From Algoriphagus lacus (GTDB taxonomy: Bacteria > Bacteroidota > Bacteroidia > Cytophagales > Cyclobacteriaceae), in the NCBI RefSeq assembly GCF_003583985.1, contig NZ_QXML01000006.1, positions 287,391 to 351,390 of the forward strand: a stretch of 64,000 nt of DNA. Direction: 5' to 3'. Made by a program: the position numbers and the translations under genes. A model generated the notes under the pieces. The model did no database searches. It saw nothing but the letters and a program-made list of their open reading frames with translations, and was not told where the DNA came from. Below, one piece after another: positions 17,166-26,110 of this stretch. Position 1 is the first letter of the stretch. The number at the start of each line of letters is the position of its first letter.

Positions 17166-18758
17166 ATGAAAAAATCACTCTGGGCCCTCCTGCTGGCCGG
17201 TACGCTTGCTTTGGGGGCATGTAAAAAAACTGCTCCACTTTCTGAATCAGCTATTATTCCACTCCCTCAGGAGATTACAGACGGCGGAGGAACCTTTACC
17301 TTAACTGCCGAATCTGGAATAAAGCTCGTTGGAAGCGGAGATCAGCTTACTAAAATAGGAGAGTATCTGGCTGGTAAACTGAGGCCGGCAACTGGTTATG
17401 AGATTCCAGTTTCTTTTGATGGCGGTCAAATTGTTTTGGAACTGACAGGAAATGACAAGGCAGAAGCTTATGAACTTGAAGTTTCCGATTCAGGTGTCAA
17501 AATTACTTCTTCCGGCGAAGCTGGACTTTTCTATGGGGTCCAGACCTTACTTCAACTTTTTCCTCAGGAAATTGCCAATTCAACCACACAGACCGCTAAT
17601 TGGGAAATTCCAGGAGGAACCATAAAAGATGCACCGACCTTTGAATATCGAGGATCTATGCTCGATGTGGCAAGGCATTTCATTTCTGTCGATGATGTAA
17701 AATATTACATCGATCAGATGGCCATTTACAAGTTGAACTACCTGCACCTGCACCTGACAGATGATCAGGGCTGGAGGATTGAAATCAAATCATGGCCGAA
17801 GCTAACTGAAATAGGTGGAAGCACCGAAGTAGGTGGGGGAGAAGGCGGATTCTATACCCAAGAGCAATATAAAGATATCGTAGCTTATGCAGCAGATCGT
17901 TTCATTACCATTGTGCCTGAAATCGACATGCCAGGTCACACCAATTCAGCTTTGGCGTCTTATGCAGAGTTGAATCCCGGTGTGAATTTGCCGGATGGTA
18001 ATTTGGATTCGGTAAACAAAGCTCCTTTAGATTATGAAATGCCATTGAAGAACCCTCAGGCTTCTGAACTCTATACCGGCATAGAGGTAGGTTGGAGTAC
18101 TTTTGCCCCTAAGTTGGAGTTGACATATGCTTTTGTAGACAGTGTGGTAAGAGAAATCTCTGAAATCACGCCGGGACCTTATTTTCATATTGGGGGTGAT
18201 GAGTCCCATGTGACTGAAAAAGATGACTATGTCTACTTTGTGGAGCGAGTACAGGATATTGTTTCTAAGTACAATAAAACAAGCATTGGTTGGGATGAGA
18301 TTGCAACCGCAAAATTGCTTCCCGGGAATGTCGCTCAATTCTGGGCTTTGGAAGAAAATGCCAAATTGGCCAAAGAGCAGGGAAATAAGGTCCTGATGTC
18401 TCCTTCCAAGAAGGCCTATTTAGATATGCAATATGACAGCACCAGCCGAATTGGCTTGCATTGGGCGGCATATGTGGAGTTGGATTCAGCATACTTATGG
18501 GACCCTGCAGAATACACCGAGGGAATTACTGCAGAAAATATTTTGGGAGTAGAGGCTCCGCTTTGGACTGAAACTGTAACCAACAAGGCAGATATCGATT
18601 ACCTCGTATTTCCAAGATTATCTGCTATAGCAGAAGTAGCCTGGACTAAAAAGGAGAGAAGAAGCTGGGAAAGTTTTAGCAAGCGAATTTCTAGTCATGG
18701 GAAAAGATGGGATATCCAAGGGGTTGGTTTTTATAAATCTCCGAAGGTAAACTGGTAA
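17166..18758 (+). CDS. Beta-N-acetylhexosaminidase, glycoside hydrolase family 20
   Basis: 530 residues. Lipoprotein signal with Cys at ~19 (LALGAC). An N-terminal GH20b domain (~30-160) precedes the TIM barrel, which starts at TFEYRGSMLDVARHF. Landmarks: LHLTDDQGWRIEI, PEIDMPGHTNSAL, and the catalytic pair HIGGDE (Asp345-Glu346) that hydrolyses GlcNAc or GalNAc from chitin fragments, peptidoglycan or host glycans by substrate-assisted catalysis. Tryptophans of the -1 pocket (IGWDEI, QFWA, EAPLWTE) are present. Likely faces the periplasm or cell surface. Followed by a strong terminator. Confidence 0.95.
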   Translation: MKKSLWALLLAGTLALGACKKTAPLSESAIIPLPQEITDGGGTFTLTAESGIKLVGSGDQLTKIGEYLAGKLRPATGYEIPVSFDGGQIVLELTGNDKAEAYELEVSDSGVKITSSGEAGLFYGVQTLLQLFPQEIANSTTQTANWEIPGGTIKDAPTFEYRGSMLDVARHFISVDDVKYYIDQMAIYKLNYLHLHLTDDQGWRIEIKSWPKLTEIGGSTEVGGGEGGFYTQEQYKDIVAYAADRFITIVPEIDMPGHTNSALASYAELNPGVNLPDGNLDSVNKAPLDYEMPLKNPQASELYTGIEVGWSTFAPKLELTYAFVDSVVREISEITPGPYFHIGGDESHVTEKDDYVYFVERVQDIVSKYNKTSIGWDEIATAKLLPGNVAQFWALEENAKLAKEQGNKVLMSPSKKAYLDMQYDSTSRIGLHWAAYVELDSAYLWDPAEYTEGITAENILGVEAPLWTETVTNKADIDYLVFPRLSAIAEVAWTKKERRSWESFSKRISSHGKRWDIQGVGFYKSPKVNW

Positions 18759-18770
18759 AGTATCCTGAAG

Positions 18771-18805
18771 AAAAGCCCGAAGTGTGAGAATGCTTCGGGC
18801 TTTTT
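18771..18805 (+). terminator. Intrinsic terminator of the GH20 gene
   Basis: AAAAGCCCGAAG / CTTCGGGCTTTT, 12-bp stem with a 10-nt loop and T-run, 12 bp past the stop. Confidence 0.88.
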
Positions 18806-18904
18806 CTTGGCACATGGATGGTATTTTTTTGTTTTTGGGGAAATTGCCCCTATTATCGAAGATCAGTAGACGCAGAAAGCATTTATCAAGACATCGCAGT
18901 CCTC

Positions 18905-20254
18905 ATGAGAGAAATAATTATTGATTTTAGCAATTGGATTTGGGGACCTCCCATTTTGGTTTTGTTATTAGGAGGAGGAACTTACTTTTTTTTCCATTCC
19001 GGATTCATACCCGTTCTAAAAATCGGGCATGCGATCAGGCTACTTCGAGGCAAATATGACAACTCCCTGGCACCTGGCCAGATCACCTCAGTTCAGGCTT
19101 TGTCTGCAGCGATTGCTGCCACTGTTGGTTTAGGAAATATTTCCGGAGTTGCTATTGCCATCAACATGGGAGGACCGGGTGCTCTGTTTTGGATGTGGGT
19201 GGCTGCTTTTTTGGGAATGGCGACCAAATTCTATACCTGCAGCCTAGCGATTATGTATCGGGGAAAAGACAGTTCAGGTGAAATTCAAGGTGGTCCCATG
19301 TATGTGATTGAAGAAGGAATGGGAAAGAAATGGAAATTCCTTGCCGTGATTTTCGCTGTAGCCGGGTTTATCGGTTTGTTGGCTGTTTTCACATCCAATC
19401 AACTTACGGCACTTACTCAGGCGATTCTTATTGAACCGGAAACCATCCAAGAGGAAGAACGCAACCGATGGATTATTGGGATTATAACCATGCTGCTAAC
19501 GGCAGTGGTAATTTTGGGTGGGTTAAAAAGGATTGCTGAAGTAGCCTCTAAAATGGTTCCTTTCATGGTTGGGATTTACTTTTTCACCGTTTTGCTTATT
19601 GTAATCAAATACATTGGGCGAGTTCCAGAGATGCTTGAATTGATAGTAGTAGATGCTTTTACTGGCAATGCAGTGATGGGCGGAGCTGTAGGAGCGGTCA
19701 TTATTACCGGTGCTAGAAGGGCTGCATTTTCTAATGAGGCTGGTATAGGAACGGCCCCGATGGTCCACGGAGCATCAAAAACCAATGAGCCGATTCGAGA
19801 AGGCTTAATTGCGATGCTGGGTCCATTTATCGATACTATTGTTGTGTGTACCTTAACTGCTTTAGTGATTTTATTGACAGGGGTTTGGGAAAACTCGGAA
19901 AACGATGGTGTCCGGCTTACCCTTGAAGCTTTTGAATTGGGAATTCCGGTTTATGGGAAATACTTGTTGATGATCTCTGTATTGGTTTTTGCACTTTCCA
20001 CTATTTTCACTTATTCCTACTACGGGCACAAGTGCACCAATTACCTTTTTGGGGCAGATAAAGCCAAATACTATAATTACTTCTACTTGGTGACCATCGT
20101 TTTGGGATCAGTGGCATCTCTTGAAGTTGTGGTAAGTTTAGTGGATGGAATGTATGCGGTTATGGCATTTCCGACGATGATTTCGGCCCTTTACCTTTCT
20201 CCAAAGGTCCGCGCCGCTAGTAAAGACTATTTTGCCCGAATGAAAAATACCTAA
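18905..20254 (+). CDS. Sodium:alanine symporter family (AGCS) amino acid carrier
   Basis: 449 residues from ATG 18905, which begins right before the first helix; the longer frame from 18818 is hydrophilic and includes the leader. About 10-11 membrane helices. Family signatures: GTYFFFHSGFIPV, ALSAAIAATVGLGNISGVA, GPGALFWMWVAAFLGMATKF, and RAAFSNEAGIGTAPMVHGA. It imports alanine or glycine with sodium across the inner membrane. A 2-bp gap to glycerate kinase indicates one transcript. Confidence 0.93.
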   Translation: MREIIIDFSNWIWGPPILVLLLGGGTYFFFHSGFIPVLKIGHAIRLLRGKYDNSLAPGQITSVQALSAAIAATVGLGNISGVAIAINMGGPGALFWMWVAAFLGMATKFYTCSLAIMYRGKDSSGEIQGGPMYVIEEGMGKKWKFLAVIFAVAGFIGLLAVFTSNQLTALTQAILIEPETIQEEERNRWIIGIITMLLTAVVILGGLKRIAEVASKMVPFMVGIYFFTVLLIVIKYIGRVPEMLELIVVDAFTGNAVMGGAVGAVIITGARRAAFSNEAGIGTAPMVHGASKTNEPIREGLIAMLGPFIDTIVVCTLTALVILLTGVWENSENDGVRLTLEAFELGIPVYGKYLLMISVLVFALSTIFTYSYYGHKCTNYLFGADKAKYYNYFYLVTIVLGSVASLEVVVSLVDGMYAVMAFPTMISALYLSPKVRAASKDYFARMKNT

Positions 20255-20256
20255 TC

Positions 20257-21363
20257 ATGCGATTTCTGGTTGCTCCAAATGCCTTCAAAGGAACAATTCC
20301 TGCGGATGAAGCAGCAGAGATTATTTCAGATGTATTGGTAAGATCGACGCATCATAATTGTTTGTTGCAACCTGTGGCGGATGGAGGAGACGGTACTTGC
20401 GCTTTGCTGATTGAGTCTTTAGGATTGGAAAGTGTAAGCATTCCAGTATTGAATGCGATAGGAGTTCCTGTTCAGGGATTTTTTGGTTGGGATCCGGAGT
20501 CGAAAAAGGCCTTTATCGATGTATCTACAGCATCCGGATTAGGTGCCCTTTTGGATTATCAAAAAGACCCTTACACCACTTCCACATTTGGGACAGGCTT
20601 ACTGATCAAAAAAGCAATTGAATTCGGTGCAGAGGAGATAGTTCTTGGCTTAGGAGGAAGCGCAACAGTGGATATGGGGACCGGTATTTTGAATGCGTTA
20701 GGAGTTCTTTTTTTGGACGAAACTGGTCGGGAACTACCTGTATTTTCTCCAGGATTTCTTTCAAAGATCAAACATGTCCAGAAATCCCTATCTCTTCCTA
20801 AAATCAGATTTACTTGCCTTTGTGATGTCAAAAATCCATTTTTTGGGGCTGAGGGTGCAGTCAAAGTTTTTGGTCCTCAGAAAGGCCTAAAACTTGATCA
20901 ACTTGATCCTTTTGAAAAGGATTGTGAATTGCTATTGGAGCTTTTTAGAAAAAAAGTGAAAAGAGATTGGCATGATTTACCTGGCTTTGGTGCGGCGGGG
21001 GGAATAGCATTAGGTTTGGATTTCTTTTTTAAGACACAAATCAAATTTGGGGCTGATTACTTTTTTGATCTGGTTGATATGAGAAATAAAGTCAATCAAT
21101 CCGACTGGATAATTACCGGAGAAGGTCAATATGACACTCAGAGCAACCAAGGGAAAGCAAGTTATCAGCTGCTAAAACTTGCAAAGGAACAGGGTAAAAA
21201 GATCGCATTGATAACCGCTGGAGAAGGAGGAAGAAAGGCAGGCTTTGATTTGGTTTTGGAGCTACCTCCTTTGGAATTTTCATCAAAGGATTTCAAGAAA
21301 AAAGCCCGAGAAAACCTTCACGGGCTTATTCAAATTGCAATTCATGAAAAGAAGTTTGATTGA
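20257..21363 (+). CDS. Glycerate kinase (GarK/GlxK type)
   Basis: 368 residues, usual length for type-I glycerate 2-kinase. Converts D-glycerate plus ATP into 2-phosphoglycerate (or 3-phosphoglycerate in some members) in the cytoplasm, joining serine/glyoxylate or glucarate breakdown to glycolysis. Landmarks: APNAFKGTIPADEAAE, PVADGGDGT, GLGGSATVDMGTGIL, GFGAAGGIALGL and ITGEGQYDTQSNQGKA. It lies 2 bp behind the AGCS transporter, hinting at an amino-acid (serine/alanine) to glycerate route, an inference only. Confidence 0.93.
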   Translation: MRFLVAPNAFKGTIPADEAAEIISDVLVRSTHHNCLLQPVADGGDGTCALLIESLGLESVSIPVLNAIGVPVQGFFGWDPESKKAFIDVSTASGLGALLDYQKDPYTTSTFGTGLLIKKAIEFGAEEIVLGLGGSATVDMGTGILNALGVLFLDETGRELPVFSPGFLSKIKHVQKSLSLPKIRFTCLCDVKNPFFGAEGAVKVFGPQKGLKLDQLDPFEKDCELLLELFRKKVKRDWHDLPGFGAAGGIALGLDFFFKTQIKFGADYFFDLVDMRNKVNQSDWIITGEGQYDTQSNQGKASYQLLKLAKEQGKKIALITAGEGGRKAGFDLVLELPPLEFSSKDFKKKARENLHGLIQIAIHEKKFD

Positions 21364-21801
21364 TCAAACTCTTCGGTAATCTCCCTTCCAATTCTTGATT
21401 TGAAGTTTGATCTCTTTTTGACTCAATTTTTCTTTAATCGCCTTTTCCATCAAGGGAAGTAGTTCTTCATCGCTGGCAAATCTTAATGCGATAATCTGAC
21501 TAAGCTTTAATTGGCTTTCTTTAGAATAAAAAGGGGAGCCGGTGAGGTGAAAATACCTCTGGCTCATCTCCATCAATATGATTCTATTTTGGTTATTGAG
21601 CGCATAAATTCGGGCTAAGAATAGAATCAAAACCAAAATAATGGCGCCAATCAAGTGATAAATGCTTGTTGAAGTGGTGTCACTCGTACTAAAATCCATT
21701 CTTTCAATAGTCCAACCCAGATAAAGTAAGGTCAACGGAGTTAAAATGAAATGATGGAAGGGATAGTAGCGGGTATGGTTTTGGTAGTTCTGAGGTTTCA
21801 T
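21364..21801 (-). CDS. DUF6526-like membrane protein
   Basis: 145 residues. An N-terminal NYQNHTRYYPFHHFILTPLTLLYLGW segment contains the first membrane helix, and LIGAIILVLILFLARIYAL the second; the remainder is a soluble helical tail rich in Lys and Glu. The NHxRYYxxHHF start matches what I recall as the DUF6526 family of Bacteroidota; function unknown. Its stop touches the glycerate kinase stop from the opposite strand (no gap). Confidence 0.7.
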   Translation of the reverse strand: MKPQNYQNHTRYYPFHHFILTPLTLLYLGWTIERMDFSTSDTTSTSIYHLIGAIILVLILFLARIYALNNQNRIILMEMSQRYFHLTGSPFYSKESQLKLSQIIALRFASDEELLPLMEKAIKEKLSQKEIKLQIKNWKGDYRRV

Positions 21802-21922
21802 AGGAATATATTTTTTAAGCTATCATTATGACTTTTCCGAACTAGTTTCGGGAGAATCTATCGTTCCCGTTAAAAAACCAGAGTGGTTGTTTAGACTTAC
21901 TTGATTTCTTGGATTTCGGAGT

Positions 21923-21950
21923 AAAAAAAAAGGAGGCATTGCCTCCTTTT
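21923..21950 (-). terminator. Intrinsic terminator of the 49-aa membrane protein gene
   Basis: AAAAGGAGGC / GCCTCCTTTT stem with a 3-nt loop; on the minus strand it runs into nine T. Confidence 0.85.
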
Positions 21951-21967
21951 AGTATAAGTTAGTTGAT

Positions 21968-22117
21968 TTAATGATCAGCTTTCTTTTTCTTGGAAAAAGT
22001 GCTTCTTGCGTCCATTGCAGACAATCCAGCACCAATTCCTATAAGAGTACACACTATCAACAGGAAAGTCTGAGCTCCTGGCATAAGTGGTGAACTGAAA
22101 ATATCTAGTAGTATCAT
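21968..22117 (-). CDS. Small single-pass membrane protein, 49 aa
   Basis: A short open frame: ATG at 22117, about 17 mostly nonpolar residues (MILLDIFSSPLMPGAQ), a hydrophobic helix TFLLIVCTLIGIGAGLSA, then a basic tail with STFSKKKKADH and a TAA stop. The positive tail suggests N-out/C-in topology. A strong terminator starts 18 bp after the stop, which supports expression as an independent small gene. No family recognised. Confidence 0.65.
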   Translation of the reverse strand: MILLDIFSSPLMPGAQTFLLIVCTLIGIGAGLSAMDARSTFSKKKKADH

Positions 22118-22210
22118 GTGTTTAATATTGAAATCTTAACGATTGTACGAAGATAAAGACCGACATCGATTTTACCAAAGTAAATATCGGCGTAAGATTA
22201 GGATAGGATA

Positions 22211-22411
22211 TTAATCCAAATCGTCTTCGAAGTCCTCGTCTACAATTTCATCTTCGTCCTCGAAATCGTCTTCTTCATCGAAGTCAACGATATTATCATC
22301 CAAGAACTCGGTTTCTTCATCGAGGTCATACTCGTCTTCAAAATCGTCCTCAAATTCATCCTCTTCTTCGAAGTCATCAACTTCATCGAAATCTTCTTCA
22401 AAATCCTCCAT
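22211..22411 (-). CDS. Extremely acidic small protein, 66 aa
   Basis: 45 of 66 residues are Asp or Glu (my count) and there is no Lys, Arg or His. The rest are mainly Phe, Val, Ile and Leu spaced every few residues (for example FEEDFDEVDDFEEEDEF). A purine-rich AAAGAAAG lies just before the ATG. Function unknown; a nucleic-acid-mimic or metal/cation-binding role is possible but not supported by homology. Frame and composition could also arise from a GAA/GAT-rich repeat, so expression needs proof. Confidence 0.6.
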   Translation of the reverse strand: MEDFEEDFDEVDDFEEEDEFEDDFEDEYDLDEETEFLDDNIVDFDEEDDFEDEDEIVDEDFEDDLD

Positions 22412-22468
22412 AGCTTTCTTTAAAGGGTTTTAGTGATTTAAACGGTACGAAATAAGACAAAATTTTAA

Positions 22469-22954
22469 TCACACCAATACAGGCAACTTTAATTTTTTTT
22501 CTTGGCCAAATTCCAATTCTGGCTCGTTTTCTTCGACCCACTTTTCTCTCAGTACATTAGCCCAGATTTCCATATATAGTATCACATCTTGTCTGGAGTT
22601 TTTATTCATTAGGTCTCTTCGTTCTTTCGGAATTCGAGACAAAATTTTAGGGTCTGACAATCTTTCCAAATGGGCAAGGTCATCCAGCGTCAACCCGTGC
22701 TCCAATATTTTGGAAATCATCAGATCCATCGGAAAACCACTAGTAGGACAGTAATCTAGGAGTTGTTCGTTCCAATCCCCATGCCTTTGCATGGCATACT
22801 GGTGTATTTCTGCTTTAGAAAAATGGGTTAATTCTTGAGCTAGGTTACCGCAGTTGCACGCCCCCATATGTCCCCACTGATAGGCCGCACCATTCGTAAG
22901 TTTTGCGACCGTCTTTTCAATTGCTGCAATAAGTCTAGGATTTGCTTTAGCCAT
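22469..22954 (-). CDS. Conserved hypothetical protein with Cys-x-Cys motif, 161 aa
   Basis: Start at 22954 (MAKANPRLIAAIEKTVAKL); the longer frame is AT-rich leader. Visible features are WGHMGACNCGNLAQEL (a CxC with nearby His), a second Cys in DYCPTSG, and a C-terminal helical half with RIPKERRDLM and YMEIWANVLREKWVE. The cysteines and histidines could bind a metal. No signal peptide. I believe similar proteins occur in other Bacteroidota but I cannot name the family. Confidence 0.75.
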   Translation of the reverse strand: MAKANPRLIAAIEKTVAKLTNGAAYQWGHMGACNCGNLAQELTHFSKAEIHQYAMQRHGDWNEQLLDYCPTSGFPMDLMISKILEHGLTLDDLAHLERLSDPKILSRIPKERRDLMNKNSRQDVILYMEIWANVLREKWVEENEPELEFGQEKKLKLPVLV

Positions 22955-23041
22955 AGTCAATTTGTTTTCGACTATAACCAATTTCGGAAAAGTAGGTTTG
23001 GAATGAAACAATCAATCAAAAAAAAACTGACCTTTTTTTGA

Positions 23042-23398
23042 TCAGTTGAAGATTGTTTTGATGTATTTCTTAATAAGTGGTTTCGATAAGTAGTCTTTGA
23101 CCACATGGTATTGGCTTGCCTTGGTTATATCCCGTTGATCTACCGAACTGCTTAGGATGTAAATTTGTGCATCATTATCCTCAGGATGAAACTGATCAAG
23201 GAAATCCCATCCATTCATTTCCGGCATGTTTAGGTCCAGAAAAAGGAAATTGGGCTTAATATCATTGATTTCTTCCAATGCTCTTTTGGCACTATGATAT
23301 TTGAAAAACTGACAGGGTTCCTTCACATTCTTGGAAATGAGTTTTTCAGTCACAAAAGTGCTTATGGGATCGTCGTCTATGAGTACAATAGTGAGCAT
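23042..23398 (-). CDS. Single-domain response regulator (CheY-like receiver)
   Basis: 118 residues, receiver domain only. Acidic pocket Asp8-Asp10 (LIDDDPIS), phosphoacceptor Asp55 in FLDLNMPEMNGWDF, Ser83-Ser85 region (ILSSSVDQRD) and the conserved Lys106 in YLSKPL. No DNA-binding output domain, so it acts by protein contact or as a phosphate shuttle. No histidine kinase is near. The relation to adjacent genes is unknown. Confidence 0.92.
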   Translation of the reverse strand: MLTIVLIDDDPISTFVTEKLISKNVKEPCQFFKYHSAKRALEEINDIKPNFLFLDLNMPEMNGWDFLDQFHPEDNDAQIYILSSSVDQRDITKASQYHVVKDYLSKPLIKKYIKTIFN

Positions 23399-23515
23399 TG
23401 AAATGCAAAAACCTAGTGCCGAAATACATTATAACTTATACAAAAGTACAAGCTTTTATGACGTGTGCAAATACTTTGCCATAAAACTTGTAACTTTTCT
23501 AAGATTATTTACCTC

Positions 23516-23824
23516 TCATTTGAACTTTTCCTTCCCAGCAAGCAAATCAAAAAACAACATGAAGTCAGAAGCTAGGCTGTAAAAGGGATATTGGAAGGTT
23601 GCTGGTTTATTTTTTTCAAAGAAGAAATGCCCGACCCATGCAAATCCATAACCTACAAATGGAATTGAAATCAACCAATAATAATTTCCTGTAATTATTC
23701 CGGCGGCTAGAATGATGAAAATTAGGCCAGTACCCACAAAGTGTAATTTTCTGCAGGTAGGATTTTGATGCTCTTCGAGATAATAGGGGTAAAACTCCCG
23801 TAAGGTTTTGTATTTTTTCTCCAT
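23516..23824 (-). CDS. DUF962 / Mpo1-like membrane protein
   Basis: 102 residues. The N-terminal FYPYYLEEHQNPTCRKLHFVGT and the WVGHFFFEKNKPATFQYP segments are the two histidine-bearing landmarks of the DUF962 (YGL010w) family. The yeast member Mpo1 is an iron-dependent dioxygenase in 2-hydroxy fatty acid breakdown. Two hydrophobic spans lie between them. Bacterial role is unproven. One base separates it from the downstream end of the DUF4136 gene (23826), so the two are likely co-transcribed. Confidence 0.85.
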   Translation of the reverse strand: MEKKYKTLREFYPYYLEEHQNPTCRKLHFVGTGLIFIILAAGIITGNYYWLISIPFVGYGFAWVGHFFFEKNKPATFQYPFYSLASDFMLFFDLLAGKEKFK

Positions 23825-23825
23825 G

Positions 23826-24401
23826 TTACTTTTGGGTTTGATTGTTTTGGCTGATGAAGGACTTCAATACTGCATCCAAGGTTTTTTCAACTTTCTTTTC
23901 CTTGGTTTTTGGGCTACTGACTTCTGTTACTCCGGTTAAGGTCATAAGGTATTGGTCTTTGTCTGGATCAATAAAATCAACAATAACTTGGAGTAATTCA
24001 TAATTACTAGTAGTTACTCTATTGTATCCGGAATTGTATGGATTGTACATCCATGGGTCATAGACACGATATCCCCAAAATGGATATGGATTCGGATTAT
24101 TTACTACTTCCCGTTGTCGGGTGTCTTCGTTTGAATGATACCTTATCACTACATCAGGTTGTTGGGAATCGTATTTCATTCCAGCTTCTTCGAGTGTCTC
24201 CTGGAGTTGGATTTGAACTAATTCATCTAAAAATTGGGATGAAAAACCTCTCATACCAACCTCTTTGTTAATTATCACAAAGGTTTGATAGGGTTTTGCA
24301 ATCGGCAACTCCGTGTTTTCCTTAAAGATCTCAATGGAGCTGCAGGAGGAAAGGGCAATGGTGATCAGAAGAATGAATGCTACTGAATAGTTACGGTTCA
24401 T
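23826..24401 (-). CDS. DUF4136 domain lipoprotein
   Basis: 191 residues with a lipoprotein signal (LITIALSSC, Cys ~20). The mature part starts AKPYQTFVIIN, and has the DVVIRYHSN strand and a Tyr/Pro/Asn-rich loop (NPNPYPFWGYRVYDPW) before a beta strand with DQYLMTLTG; this is the usual DUF4136 layout. It is anchored at the outer or inner membrane and exposed to the periplasm; function not established. Precedes the DUF962 gene by one base on the same strand. Confidence 0.85.
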   Translation of the reverse strand: MNRNYSVAFILLITIALSSCSSIEIFKENTELPIAKPYQTFVIINKEVGMRGFSSQFLDELVQIQLQETLEEAGMKYDSQQPDVVIRYHSNEDTRQREVVNNPNPYPFWGYRVYDPWMYNPYNSGYNRVTTSNYELLQVIVDFIDPDKDQYLMTLTGVTEVSSPKTKEKKVEKTLDAVLKSFISQNNQTQK

Positions 24402-24518
24402 TTTATTGCGGATTTACAAATCGAAAACTCGATGAGTAATGGAAAGTTAGATTTTCTTCTCTAACGAAAAAACACCTGGCTTTATTCCGAATACCTTCCC
24501 GACTTAGTTTAGGATTGC

Positions 24519-24526
24519 TATTTTTG
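24519..24526 (+). promoter_or_regulatory. Bacteroidota-type -7 box for dCMP deaminase
   Basis: Exact TATTTTTG, 13 bp before the ATG at 24540, implying a very short 5' leader. No clear -33 element. Confidence 0.45.
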
Positions 24527-24539
24527 GCAAACGAATTTT

Positions 24540-25022
24540 ATGAGCAGGCCTGACTTTGACGATATCTTTATGGAATTGGCGGTGAACCTTGCCAAGCGGT
24601 CACATTGCATTAAGAAGCATGTCGGAGCTGTTTTGACAAAGGATACCCGTATTATTTCAATTGGTTACAATGGGCCACCTGCGGGGACTCACAACTGTGA
24701 TGTTGAATTTCCGGAATCAGGCTGTGCTAGGGATAGCAAGGGAAGCTGCTCTTTGGCACTTCATGCCGAACAAAATGCGATTTTATACGCAGTAAAAAAC
24801 AATACCTCGGTGGAAGGCTCTACACTTTATGTAACCTTGGCTCCCTGCCTTGCTTGCGCTAGAATTATTTTCTCCATGGGCATTTCCAAAGTAGTCTATC
24901 TATTTTCCTATGCTGAGTATAAAGGAATTGGTACAGATGAAGGGGTGGATTTTCTTAAAAAATTTGGTGTGGACGTGGAGCGGTATTCCAAGGAATTAGA
25001 GGTTCACGACCAGTTGATTTAA
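24540..25022 (+). CDS. Deoxycytidylate (dCMP) deaminase family protein
   Basis: 160 residues. Zinc-dependent cytidine-deaminase fold: HAE at 75-77 (His ligand and catalytic Glu) and PCLACA with Cys103 and Cys106. The extra Cys/His insert GCARDSKGSCSLALHAEQNA is typical of dCMP deaminase/ComEB, which bind a second zinc. It converts dCMP to dUMP for thymidylate synthesis. The last 4 bp overlap the end of convergent murB. Confidence 0.93.
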   Translation: MSRPDFDDIFMELAVNLAKRSHCIKKHVGAVLTKDTRIISIGYNGPPAGTHNCDVEFPESGCARDSKGSCSLALHAEQNAILYAVKNNTSVEGSTLYVTLAPCLACARIIFSMGISKVVYLFSYAEYKGIGTDEGVDFLKKFGVDVERYSKELEVHDQLI

Positions 25023-26032
25023 ATAAAATTTACCTCAGGACTAAGCTCGATACCAAACTTTTCTTTCACTGCTTGCTGTACTTGTTGGGAAAGACTTTTG
25101 ATTTGAATCCCGTCTCCGTTTCCATAGTTGACCAAAACAAGAGCTTGTTTGGCATGAACGCCAACTTCACCGATTCTTTTTCCTTTCCAGCCGGCCTGCT
25201 CAATTAACCAACCTGCAGGTACTTTTATTCCTTCTTCATTTGGATATCCTGGAATTGAAGGAAAGACGGATTTCAGTTTTTCAAACTGAATAGCGCTAAT
25301 TGTGGGGTTTTTGAAGAATGAACCCGCATTTCCAATTTCCTTTGGGTTTGGTAATTTGGAATTTCGGATTTCGATTACGGCGTCGCTTACTGATTTTAAG
25401 GAGAGCTCAGTGATGCCTTTTTCTTTCAATACATCTTGAATGGCTCCATATTCTACATGGAATTCAGGCTTTTTACGGAGTTTAAAAGTGACTGAGCAAA
25501 TTACGAATTGATCTTTCAGTTCGTGTTTGAATACGCTCTCGCGGTATCCGAATTTGCATTCTTCAGCCGTAAATTTCCAAACTTCCAGAGAGCTCCGATT
25601 CAGTGCTTCAAGACTTTCAAACACTTCCTTGATCTCAACTCCATAAGCCCCGATATTCTGCATAGGAGAAGCTCCGACTGTACCAGGAATAAGAGAAAGG
25701 TTTTCCACTCCAGCCCAGTGATGGTCAATCGCATGCAGGACCCATTCATGCCAAACCTCACCTGCCCCGACTTTTACCCAAATGTGGTCGTTATCTTCCT
25801 TTACCTTTTCAATACCTTTTAACTCAACTTTTATCACTAAACCATCAAAATCTGCCGTAAGTAGTATGTTACTTCCGCCTCCCAAAATCAACACCTTCTG
25901 GTTGTTTTCTTTTGCCCAAATCAGCGCCTTTTTAAGGCTTTCCACCGAATCCGCTGATGTAAAAAAACGGGCGTTTTTAGCTATTCCGAAGGTGTTGTAA
26001 GGCTTAAGCGAAATGTTTTCTTGTATATTCAT
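25019..26032 (-). CDS. murB: UDP-N-acetylmuramate dehydrogenase (UDP-N-acetylenolpyruvoylglucosamine reductase)
   Basis: 337 residues, type I MurB. FAD-dependent NADPH reduction of the enolpyruvyl group in peptidoglycan precursor synthesis. Landmarks: the FAD loop VLILGGGSNILL, IPGTVGASPMQNIGAYG, FGYRESVFK, NAGSFFKNP (catalytic Ser) and a terminal PEVNFI with the catalytic Glu. Starts at 26032 with the family N-terminus (ENISLKPYNTFGI). It diverges from the aspartoacylase-like gene and overlaps the dCMP deaminase stop by 4 bp. Confidence 0.96.
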   Translation of the reverse strand: MNIQENISLKPYNTFGIAKNARFFTSADSVESLKKALIWAKENNQKVLILGGGSNILLTADFDGLVIKVELKGIEKVKEDNDHIWVKVGAGEVWHEWVLHAIDHHWAGVENLSLIPGTVGASPMQNIGAYGVEIKEVFESLEALNRSSLEVWKFTAEECKFGYRESVFKHELKDQFVICSVTFKLRKKPEFHVEYGAIQDVLKEKGITELSLKSVSDAVIEIRNSKLPNPKEIGNAGSFFKNPTISAIQFEKLKSVFPSIPGYPNEEGIKVPAGWLIEQAGWKGKRIGEVGVHAKQALVLVNYGNGDGIQIKSLSQQVQQAVKEKFGIELSPEVNFI

Positions 26033-26110
26033 GGACAGTCGTTAGACTTGCTAAATAAGCAAGATTTTGACCCAATCCGAAATGAAAAACCCAATCTGCC
26101 ATTCCATTTC

